Positions 14,195-19,965 of a stretch of 19,965 nt of DNA are shown here, piece by piece (the first letter of the stretch is position 1; the number at the start of each line of letters is the position of its first letter). The notes under the pieces are model-generated. The model ran no database searches. It saw nothing but the letters and a program-made list of their open reading frames with translations, and was not told the DNA's origin. Source of the stretch: Clostridia bacterium (GTDB lineage Bacteria > Bacillota_E > RBS10-35 > JAJYVN01); the NCBI GenBank assembly GCA_027335545.1, contig DAHWHV010000337.1:1-19965 (forward strand), read 5' to 3'. Made by a program: the position numbers and the translations under genes.

Positions 14195-14281
14195 GCTCAG
14201 GCCTCCGTTTGCCATCGAGCCCGCCGCCCCCAGGTCTCGCCCGGCCCCGCGAGTGGGACGGCGGCGCCGGTCGCAGCCCCC

Positions 14282-14821
14282 TCACCCGCAGCCGGCCAAC
14301 GAACCCTGGAGCACGACGGGTCCCACGACGCCGGCGGCGGTGCCGGGAAACACGAGGACCGACGTGGTCGGGGAGAGGGCCGTCGTGACCCCGGCGGTCC
14401 CGCCGGCATAGACGGGCTGGGGTGAGGCGGTTGTCAGTCCCAGGGCGAAGGTGACCGAGACCCCACCCGGGGGGATGAGGCGGGCAAAGTACGTGTCGAA
14501 GTTGCCCAGGGTGGACGGGGACGGGAGGTTGATGGCGGCCACCAGGAGGGTGGCCCCGCCGATGCCGCCGGACTGAGCCACCAGCGCGGCCCCGGACGCG
14601 CCCGCGGGGCCGACGCCCGTCGGCGCCAGAACGACGCAGCAGTTCGCGACCGCCGAGGGGATGCAGAGGCTCTGCTCCGGGGCGATGAGTTGCGGGTTGG
14701 CGGCCACCAGGGCCGCCAGACTCAGGCCGAAGGCGGAGGCGATCGAGGCCAGGGTGTCGCCCGGGGCGACCGTGTACAGGGTCCCGGTGCACGGGGGCGG
14801 GGTCGGCTGGTTCACGCTCAT
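14282..14821 (-). CDS. LysM domain protein with Cys-Cys C-terminal domain
   Basis: 179-aa protein with one LysM at about residues 14-56: LYTVAPGDTLASIASAFG, then LVAANP and LCIPS fit the YTV-x-PGDTL...IA...ANP...IP pattern. LysM binds N-acetylglucosamine in peptidoglycan or spore cortex. There is no signal peptide; the N-terminus is short and Pro-rich with one Cys. Soluble LysM proteins of this form, with a Cys next to the LysM start, occur in spore-forming Firmicutes and are packaged into the spore from the mother cell, which would explain the lack of a signal. The C-terminal 110 residues (from NCCVVL) are beta-rich and are shared with the next gene downstream. The ATG at 14821 has GGGGAGG about ten bases upstream. 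It lies between the secreted protein gene and its paralogue on the same strand. Spore location is inference. Confidence 0.82.
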   Translation of the reverse strand: MSVNQPTPPPCTGTLYTVAPGDTLASIASAFGLSLAALVAANPQLIAPEQSLCIPSAVANCCVVLAPTGVGPAGASGAALVAQSGGIGGATLLVAAINLPSPSTLGNFDTYFARLIPPGGVSVTFALGLTTASPQPVYAGGTAGVTTALSPTTSVLVFPGTAAGVVGPVVLQGSLAGCG

Positions 14822-14967
14822 GCCCGCGTTCCTCCCCAGAGGTCCGGTGCACCACCCGCCGCGGCTCCCTCCGGGGGGGTGGACACCCTCTGGGGCCCGA
14901 TCTATGCGCGGGCGGTTCCAGCGGTTCCAGCTGCCGGCGCGGGCCGCGGGGGCCCCGCCGTCCCGCT

Positions 14968-16098
14968 TCAGGCCCCCGGCGCCAGCAGGAGCGAGGCGGG
15001 GAGGTTGCTGCCGCTCGGCGGCATCCAGGCCAGGTGCAGCCTCCAGGTCACCCCCGGGAGCACCCCGTCCCGGGTCACCAGGATGCCCGCCGCCGGTCCG
15101 GGGGAGAAGCCGCCGCCGGCGGGCAGGTTCTCCACCACCGGGGGGGCGGCGCCCGTCCCAACCAGGGCGGCTCCCGCGAAGGAGCCGCCCTGGGGATCGA
15201 ACACCGCGGCGAGGCTCTCGGCCTCACCGGTCAACACGGCGACGTGCATGTCGTAGAAGACGCCATAGTTGCCATAGTCCTCCGTCGGCGTCCCGTCGAC
15301 CGCGGAGAACCCCTGGAGGTAGCTGCGTGGGGTCGCGATGGACACGTACTGCAGGCCGCCGTCGCCCTGCGCCCACAGGTGGAGATCGGCGTGGGGGAAG
15401 GTGCCGCGCGCGATGAATCCGGTGCTGGACGGGGTGGCGGGCAGCACGGCCAAGCCGCGCAGGCTCGCCACCGGCCGCCGTTCCGCCACCACCGAGACCT
15501 GTAGGGGGCCGGAGGCCGTGGCGTCCAGGATGCCGGTGACATTCTGGCCCGGCGGGGCCTGGCGCCGGTTCAGGCGCGGATCGAGAAAGACGGTGCGCCC
15601 AGGGGCCACGACCAGCCGGCCGCCGGCCTGCGGGCCCATCCAGGCGTACTGGGCCGCCTGGCCGTTTTGCAACACGTCCCGCGACGGACCGGCCACACCG
15701 ATCCGTCCCAGGGAGACCATGACGGGGAGCGCTCCGCGGTTGCAAAGCAGCACCGTGAAGACCAGGGGCCGGCGCGGTGTGGCGTTGACGTGGTCGAAGA
15801 ACACGCGGAAGGCCCCGGACACGCTGTCCTGATAGAGGATGCCCGGTCCCGGGACCTGCTCGGGGGCGTCGCTGAACAGCAGGGTCGGCCCGCCCCGCTG
15901 CACGCGGGCGGTGACGCGCTGGGCGCCGAGCAGGGGATCGGCGAAGTAGGCGATCGTGTCCCCGGGTACCAGATCGCCCAGCGGTGCCGCCCGCGCCAGC
16001 GGCGCCAACGGCGCCCACAACGCCGCGACCGCCAACAGGACCGCCCACCAATGGTGCCCCAGCGCCCTTGGTCTGAGCGCCCTTGGTCGTCTGAGCAT
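14968..16098 (-). CDS. Secreted protein with FF-x-HVN motif, unknown function
   Basis: 376-aa exported protein. A Sec signal peptide is clear: basic N-region (with an RPRAL duplication), hydrophobic core about 17-34 and an A-R-A-A cleavage site near residue 37. The mature part begins APLGDLVPGD. Its mid-region (LLFSDAPEQVPGPGILYQD, then VFFDHVN at 99-105 and FTVLLCNRG) resembles a family of Gram-positive exported proteins often found attached to copper amine oxidase-like domains, but no such domain follows here. The rest is beta-rich, with no catalytic motif I recognise. The start ATG at 16098 lies downstream of GGGGGGAC; an upstream open frame to 16446 overlaps pyrD and has no signal peptide. 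It is the first of three minus-strand genes leading to the LysM protein. A cell-envelope structural or binding role is possible. Confidence 0.8.
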   Translation of the reverse strand: MLRRPRALRPRALGHHWWAVLLAVAALWAPLAPLARAAPLGDLVPGDTIAYFADPLLGAQRVTARVQRGGPTLLFSDAPEQVPGPGILYQDSVSGAFRVFFDHVNATPRRPLVFTVLLCNRGALPVMVSLGRIGVAGPSRDVLQNGQAAQYAWMGPQAGGRLVVAPGRTVFLDPRLNRRQAPPGQNVTGILDATASGPLQVSVVAERRPVASLRGLAVLPATPSSTGFIARGTFPHADLHLWAQGDGGLQYVSIATPRSYLQGFSAVDGTPTEDYGNYGVFYDMHVAVLTGEAESLAAVFDPQGGSFAGAALVGTGAAPPVVENLPAGGGFSPGPAAGILVTRDGVLPGVTWRLHLAWMPPSGSNLPASLLLAPGA

Positions 16099-16279
16099 CT
16101 TGCTGTCCCCCCGGCACTTCCCGCCGACGCTTCCCCTCGGAGGGCCTTCGCGCGGCTTCACAGTGGGTTTGGAGGGGAACCGGCCCCTTCCTGCCATCGC
16201 CCGGCGCCGTAGCCAAGTTGTAACATGGGGGCTGGTCTTGGGGCGGCGGCGCGACTCCCGGGTAGTCCCGGGGCGGGGG

Positions 16280-16309
16280 GGACAGGCGGGCGCCCCGGCC
16301 CGCCTATCC
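16280..16309 (-). terminator. Hairpin overlapping the pyrD stop
   Basis: Bases 16280-16291 and 16298-16309 pair over 12 positions with one G-U pair and a 6-base loop. The pyrD TAG (16306-16304) is inside one arm. No T tract follows. It probably ends the pyrKD transcript, insulating the following gene on the same strand. Confidence 0.65.
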
Positions 16310-17296
16310 CCCCCGCGGGTGCGCGGCTCCGACAATCTCGCCCACGCTGCGCACGCCCTCGGCCCGCATCCAGGAGCGCAACTCCGCGCGGATGCGGAGC
16401 GGGGCCCACGGGTCCGTGAAGATCGCCGTGCCGACCTGCACGGCACTGGCGCCGGCGAGCAGGAACTCCGCCGCGTCCAGACCGGTGCACACGCCCCCGA
16501 CCCCCACCACCGGCAGGTCGACCGCGCGGCTGACCTCCCAGACCAGGCGCAGGGCGACGGGTTTGACGGCAGGCCCCGACAGCCCCCCGGTGACGTTGGC
16601 GAGCAGCGGCCTGCGTCGCCCCACGTCCAGGCGGAGGCCGAGCAGGGTGTTCATGACCGACAGGCCGTCGGCACCGGCCTGCGCGACGGCCTCCGCCACC
16701 TCCACGGCGTTGGCGCCGTTCGGGGAGAGTTTGACCAGCAGCGGCAGCGGGGTGACGGCCCGCACCGCGGCCGTCACCGCTGCCGCCGCGCGCGGATCGC
16801 CGCCGAATTGCAGGCCGCCCTCCTGGACGTTGGGGCAGGAGATGTTCAGCTCCAGGCCCGCGACCGTGCCCGCGGGCGCCGCGGATACGCGGGCGGCCAC
16901 CTCCTGGTACTCCTGCAGGGTCCGCCCGACGAGGTTGACCACGACGGTCGCCCCCGCCCCAGCCAACCAGGGCAGGTCCACGGCCAGCAGGTGCTCCACG
17001 CCCGGGTTCTGCAGGCCGATGGCGTTGAGCATCCCCGAGGCCGTCTCGGCGATCCGCGGGCCGGGGTTGCCGGTCCAGGGCCGCAGGGACGTCCCCTTGA
17101 CGCAAAGCGCACCGAGTTCGGTGAGGGGATAGAGGGCCGACAGTTCCCTCCCGTAGTTGCAGCAGCCGGACGCGGTCCACACGGGGTGGCGGCAGGGGAT
17201 CCCGGCCACCGTGACCGCCTCCAGCGGTTCCACGGCAGCCGATGCGGCGGAAACCTCGCCGGCCTCGCCCCCGCCCCCCGACCCCTGGCCATCCAC
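16304..17296 (-). CDS. pyrD: Dihydroorotate dehydrogenase B, catalytic subunit
   Basis: Class 1B dihydroorotate dehydrogenase, the fourth step of pyrimidine synthesis: dihydroorotate is oxidised to orotate on FMN, and electrons pass to PyrK and then NAD+. The 330-aa TIM barrel has the substrate/FMN loop KGTSLRPWTGNPGPR, the NAIGLQNPGV strand, the active-site Cys154 in NISCPNV, the KLSPNGAN strand with its FMN-binding Lys, and the phosphate-binding VGVGGVCTG and GASAVQVGTAIF motifs. A 25-residue Gly/Ala-rich extension precedes the usual start. The GTG at 17296 has GGAGG eight bases upstream; no in-frame ATG fits. It is 22 bases downstream of pyrK, so the subunits are co-expressed. No other pyr gene is in the window. 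Confidence 0.96.
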   Translation of the reverse strand: MDGQGSGGGGEAGEVSAASAAVEPLEAVTVAGIPCRHPVWTASGCCNYGRELSALYPLTELGALCVKGTSLRPWTGNPGPRIAETASGMLNAIGLQNPGVEHLLAVDLPWLAGAGATVVVNLVGRTLQEYQEVAARVSAAPAGTVAGLELNISCPNVQEGGLQFGGDPRAAAAVTAAVRAVTPLPLLVKLSPNGANAVEVAEAVAQAGADGLSVMNTLLGLRLDVGRRRPLLANVTGGLSGPAVKPVALRLVWEVSRAVDLPVVGVGGVCTGLDAAEFLLAGASAVQVGTAIFTDPWAPLRIRAELRSWMRAEGVRSVGEIVGAAHPRGG

Positions 17297-17318
17297 GCGC
17301 GTGTCCTCCCCCTCCGGG

Positions 17319-18263
17319 TCACGGTTCCACCGCGCCGGCCGGAAACACCGGCCCGTCCACGCAGGCCTTCAGGTACCCCTGCCCGTCGCTCCGGGCGACC
17401 GCACAGCCGATGCACACGCCGAAGCCGCAAGCCATGGGCCGCTCCAGGCAGAGCCAGCAGTCCGCCCCGGCGGCGGCGCAGAGGTCGCGGATCGCCGTGA
17501 GCATGGGACCCGGCCCGCAGGCCCAGACCTCCACCCCAGGGGCCAAGCGCTCCCCGAGGACGGCCGTGATCCTGCCGGTGTGGCCCGCGCTCCCATCCTC
17601 GGTCACCGGCAGGACCGGGACGCCTGTGGCCGCCACCTCGGCAGCGCCGGCCAGGTAGGCCGCACTGCGGGCCCCCAGCACGGCCTCCACCGGGCGGCCT
17701 GCCGCGCGGGCCCAACTGGCGGCGAAGGCCAGGGGAGGAATCCCCAGCCCGCCGCCCAGCAGCAGCAGAGGCCGACCGGGGTGGCGTGCGGGGTCCGGGA
17801 AGGATCGCCCGAGCGGCCCCAGCAGTCGCAATCGGTCTCCGACCCGCCGACTGGCGAGCAGCGTCGTGCCCAGCCCCACCACCCGATAGGTGAACGATAC
17901 GCGGCCGTCGGCCTCCGCCACCGTACAGAAGGAGAGCGGCCGGCGCAGCAGGGGGACCGTCGTGATCGGCAGATCGGGATCGTGCACGCAGACCTGGGCG
18001 AACTGGCTCGGCCGCTCCGCGGCGGCGAGCCGCGGGGCGTGCACGGCCAGAGTGTACCAGTCGGGGCCGACCCGGGCGTGCTCCAGGATCGAGGCGGTCT
18101 CTTCGCCCCAGGCCGATTGCAGGCGGGGATCCGGTGTCTCGTTCTGCTGCAGTGGTGCACCCGGTCCGCTCGCCGCGTCGCGGCCCGCCGCGCGGGTACG
18201 TGACGGCGGGACCCGGTCCTCTCCCCTTTCCGCCGAGCATGGTCCCCGCTGGCGGTCGCCCAA
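17319..18263 (-). CDS. pyrK: Dihydroorotate dehydrogenase B, electron transfer subunit
   Basis: FAD and [2Fe-2S] subunit that takes electrons from PyrD and reduces NAD+. The FAD-binding barrel has PLLRRPLSF and the YRVVGLGTTLL block; the NAD domain has LLLLGGGLGIPPL and CGPGPM; the iron-sulfur Cys set is C279-x4-C284-x2-C287-x13-C301, matching the family CGxGxCxxC plus CxDGPVF. The core starts around ETASILEHARVG, some 50 residues into the open frame. The only standard start codon upstream of the core is a TTG at 18263, giving 314 aa with an N-terminal extension of no known domain; a CTG nearer the core is possible. The gene lies 22 bases before pyrD. Upstream is a 190-base region with 13-bp tandem repeats and a divergent strong promoter. 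Confidence 0.93.
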   Translation of the reverse strand: MGDRQRGPCSAERGEDRVPPSRTRAAGRDAASGPGAPLQQNETPDPRLQSAWGEETASILEHARVGPDWYTLAVHAPRLAAAERPSQFAQVCVHDPDLPITTVPLLRRPLSFCTVAEADGRVSFTYRVVGLGTTLLASRRVGDRLRLLGPLGRSFPDPARHPGRPLLLLGGGLGIPPLAFAASWARAAGRPVEAVLGARSAAYLAGAAEVAATGVPVLPVTEDGSAGHTGRITAVLGERLAPGVEVWACGPGPMLTAIRDLCAAAGADCWLCLERPMACGFGVCIGCAVARSDGQGYLKACVDGPVFPAGAVEP

Positions 18264-18320
18264 GTCGCCGGGCCCCGCTCCGGCGTCCGGGGGGCCTGGG
18301 CCGGGACGCGCGGGGGGACT

Positions 18321-18368
18321 CTCCGTCCGAACCCTCCGTCCGAACCCTCTGTCCGAACCCCCTGTCGG
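18321..18368. repeat. 13-bp tandem repeat between pyrK and the divergent gene
   Basis: CTCCGTCCGAACC is repeated at 18321 and 18334, with a one-base variant (CTCTGTCCGAACC) at 18347 and a degraded fourth copy at 18360-18368. An inverted copy of its core (TTCGGACGG) lies at 18390-18398, so a transcript could fold one unit against it. It sits in the leader side of pyrK on the minus strand and upstream of the plus-strand promoter. The rest of 18264-18453 is GC-rich with no gene I can support. Confidence 0.75.
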
Positions 18369-18453
18369 GCGCTCGATGCGGACTCTCGATTCGGACGGTA
18401 CCTGCTCCTGGCCCGGGTGGCAAGGTCCATCGTCGCCGGCCCGAGACCAGGTA

Positions 18454-18481
18454 TTGACTTCCAGAAGGGACGGGATATACT
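18454..18481 (+). promoter_or_regulatory. Strong sigma-A-type promoter
   Basis: TTGACT (18454-18459) and TATACT (18476-18481) are each one base from consensus, with a 16-base spacer. This is the clearest promoter in the window and the only AT-rich stretch in the region. It drives the plus-strand gene at 18526, with a leader of about 37 bases. Confidence 0.8.
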
Positions 18482-18489
18482 GCCAGTAT
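18477..18489. promoter_or_regulatory. Palindrome over the -10 element and start site
   Basis: ATACTG-C-CAGTAT is a perfect 6+1+6 palindrome overlapping the -10 hexamer and the predicted start point. A further AGTATC copy follows at 18485-18490 and 18494-18499. A protein bound here would block transcription; an autogenous or nearby repressor is possible, but none is encoded in the window. Confidence 0.5.
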
Positions 18490-18525
18490 CCCTAGTATCT
18501 GGCTTCATTGGGGGGCGGTGGCGGG

Positions 18526-19218
18526 ATGGTGGAGGCGGCGGCGTGGCGGCTGCGCTGGCTTCTGGAAACGGCGGCCTCTTTGGAGCGCCTGCGGCGGGTG
18601 TTGGCGGCCTCCGTGACGGAGGAGGCGCGGTTGGTCCGCTCCATGATCGCCGGTTTGCGTGAGGCCAGGCGCGGCGTCGCCGCCCTCGCCACCTGGGCCG
18701 AGGACGTGGCGGCCCTGGCGCGGGACGGCGACATCGGGCCGGACCTGGCGGCGGCGGCCGCGCGCCGCCTGCGCGGGGAGGTCCGCGGGCGCGGGCGCGC
18801 CGGGGTCCTGGAGGCCTTGGGGCGACTCGCGGCCCGCCTGGGGCTCCGGCCGGGGGCCCCCGCCTCCCCGCGTCCCGTGCCTGGGCTGCCTGCGCCGGGC
18901 CCGACGGGGGTTGTGGAAGACCCCGGGCCGGCCGCGGTGGAGCCTGCGTTTCCGGCGCAGCCGGCGCCGCCACCTGCCGCTACCCGGCCAGCGTGGGTGA
19001 TGCGCACGCGGGATGTCGCCTGGGCCCTGCGCGGTCTCCGCCTCGCGGTCGCCTCCGGCCAACTGCCCCCGGGTGTGGCGGCCCTTCCCCTGCACCCCGT
19101 GCCGCGTCGCGGTGGTGGCTACCTCCGGGTCTCGGCGATCCAGGCCCCCACCGGGCTGTGGGCTCGCCTCCGCCTCTGCGGCCTGGTGCCGGTGGCCCCG
19201 GCGCCGCTGGGCCTGTAA
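18526..19218 (+). CDS. Hypothetical protein, helical N-terminus, Pro-rich linker
   Basis: Unrecognised 230-aa protein. The N-terminal part (about 1-105) is an Ala/Arg/Leu-rich helical domain with a heptad-like pattern (LLETAASLERLRRVLAASV). A Pro/Ala/Gly-rich linker (about 107-152) leads to a compact C-terminal part (about 155-228: WVMRTRDVAWALRGLRLA and PRRGGGYLRVSAIQ). No signal peptide or membrane segment. Start: ATG 18526 after a G-rich stretch; a TTG at 18508 in the same frame is an alternative. The strong promoter at 18454 makes this a gene likely to be well expressed. Its TAA is followed at once by GTG in the same frame, and that frame stays open to the window end, so a longer ancestral protein split by a stop codon is possible. 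No function can be assigned. Confidence 0.72.
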   Translation: MVEAAAWRLRWLLETAASLERLRRVLAASVTEEARLVRSMIAGLREARRGVAALATWAEDVAALARDGDIGPDLAAAAARRLRGEVRGRGRAGVLEALGRLAARLGLRPGAPASPRPVPGLPAPGPTGVVEDPGPAAVEPAFPAQPAPPPAATRPAWVMRTRDVAWALRGLRLAVASGQLPPGVAALPLHPVPRRGGGYLRVSAIQAPTGLWARLRLCGLVPVAPAPLGL

Positions 19219-19965
19219 GTGCCGGCTCGACGGGCGGCACTGGTCCTCGCGACGTGGGGGGCGGACCCGGTCTGGGCCAGCTGGGCCCGCACGGGCGCAG
19301 ACGCCGGCTGGACGCTGGAGGCCTGGGAGGGTGCCCGGTGCGAGGCTCCGGACGCCGTGCTCACCTCGCCGTGGAGCGAGCCCGGTCCGGAGTCTGTCCG
19401 CCGGGTGGTGGCGGCCCTCCAGGGCCGCAGCCCGTCCGCCGATGTGTGGCTGGTGTGCACCAGCGCCTTTGCGCCCCTGAACGCCATGGTGCTGGCGGCC
19501 GGGGGCGCGGGTTGCCTGCCCCGCCTGCCCTCCGCGGAATCGCTGGAGCGGATCGGGCGCCTGGCGGCTTGGTGGCCGCCGGAGGGCGGGGGGGCGCCGC
19601 TGGCGGCCACCCCGGGGGAGGGCGGTCCCGGGGCGGAGATGTTTCGGGCGAGGGGCGCGGAGCCAGATCCCGACAGCCCGCCGGCTGCCGCGCCGCCGGT
19701 CGGGTCGGGGGCCCGGGTGGGGCCCGGGACCGAGCGGCGGGCGCCCCTGGTCCGGGGGGTGGCCGGCGTCCTGCGCGGGGTGGGGGGCCGGGCGGCGGCC
19801 TTCCCGCGGCACCAGGTCCACGGGATGCGCTCGAGCGACGGTGCGCCGGAGGGGGGCGGGGAGCGGCCGGGCCGGGGTGCCGCGACCGGGGCCATAGGCC
19901 GCCTTCCGTTCGTGGGCACGGCCTGGACCAGAGGGGGCGGGTCCGCGGGGGGATGCGGCCCCCGG
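19219..19965 (+). CDS. Hypothetical protein, partial (3' end outside window)
   Basis: An open frame of 249 codons from a GTG that touches the previous gene's TAA, running off the right edge. Its first 120 residues alternate hydrophobic strands and helices (ALVLATWGADP, DAVLTSPW, SADVWLVCTSAF, VLAAGGAGCLPRLP), a layout like a degenerate response-regulator receiver; the phospho-acceptor and Lys are not where they should be. Pseudo-receivers of this kind precede ATPase domains in CpaE/TadZ-type pilus proteins, but nothing past residue 125 can confirm that: the rest is Gly/Pro/Ala-rich and low-complexity. There is no good ribosome site before the GTG, so translation would depend on coupling to the upstream gene. 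Frames on the other strand are open here too, so gene status is moderate only. Confidence 0.5.
   Translation, partial: MPARRAALVLATWGADPVWASWARTGADAGWTLEAWEGARCEAPDAVLTSPWSEPGPESVRRVVAALQGRSPSADVWLVCTSAFAPLNAMVLAAGGAGCLPRLPSAESLERIGRLAAWWPPEGGGAPLAATPGEGGPGAEMFRARGAEPDPDSPPAAAPPVGSGARVGPGTERRAPLVRGVAGVLRGVGGRAAAFPRHQVHGMRSSDGAPEGGGERPGRGAATGAIGRLPFVGTAWTRGGGSAGGCGPR

Noticed and set aside
18505..19821. 438-aa minus-strand frame over the right-hand hypothetical genes
   Set aside because: It reads against the only strong promoter, has no domain and is Arg/Gly/Pro-rich, as expected for a GC shadow; it cannot be fully excluded.

Overview
The window is very GC-rich DNA with almost no AT-rich intergenic space. 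GTG starts are common, and TTG or CTG starts are likely at two genes. A PyrK/PyrD pair (class 1B dihydroorotate dehydrogenase), a soluble LysM protein of the kind found in spore formers, and a Rieske plus cytochrome b–c fusion together suggest a deep-branching, high-GC Firmicute (Thermaerobacter, Sulfobacillus or Limnochordia-like). This placement is inference from gene content. I see no rRNA, tRNA, CRISPR array, transposase or phage gene, so this looks like ordinary chromosome.

Layout. (1) 1-2045, minus strand: an OmpR-type response regulator and its sensor histidine kinase, which runs off the left edge. The regulator's promoter places the predicted transcription start on its ATG, so the mRNA is probably leaderless. 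(2) 2124-5132: a CRP/FNR-type regulator (minus) divergent from a Rieske protein and a cytochrome b carrying a C-terminal cytochrome c domain (plus). A perfect TGTGG-N6-CCACA palindrome lies between them, on the -35 of the regulator's predicted promoter. The operon ends in a perfect 20-bp hairpin with no U tract. (3) 5278-6384: a Gfo/Idh/MocA oxidoreductase preceded by four GGTCCCA repeats spaced about one helical turn apart. (4) 6661-9608: a DUF58 protein overlapping a multi-pass membrane protein with a C-terminal DUF4129, without the MoxR ATPase or transglutaminase core that usually accompany them. (5) 9611-10465, minus: a TIM-barrel sugar isomerase/epimerase, then a roughly 560-bp stretch without a convincing gene but with repeats and hairpins. 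(6) 11065-13032, minus: an amidase-signature enzyme with a low-complexity N-terminal extension encoded partly by a 15-bp minisatellite. (7) 13398-16098: a small plus-strand hypothetical gene whose stop overlaps that of a minus-strand set of three genes: a small Cys-Cys protein, a LysM protein whose C-terminal half looks paralogous to it, and a secreted protein. (8) 16304-18263, minus: pyrK and pyrD, followed by a strong hairpin. (9) 18264-19965: a divergent control region with 13-bp tandem repeats, a near-consensus sigma-A promoter and a palindrome over its start site, driving an unrecognised gene; a second open frame follows directly after its stop, in the same frame, to the window end.

The best-connected functional unit is the regulator/Rieske/cytochrome b–c locus: an electron-transfer module with its own divergent regulator and a visible operator. 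It has two unusual features, PVWY in place of the usual PEWY/PDWY at the quinol-oxidation site and an extra Cys-x3-Cys-x-His before the second haem-ligand helix. The least understood unit is the LysM/Cys-Cys/secreted protein cluster, a candidate surface or spore-associated system.
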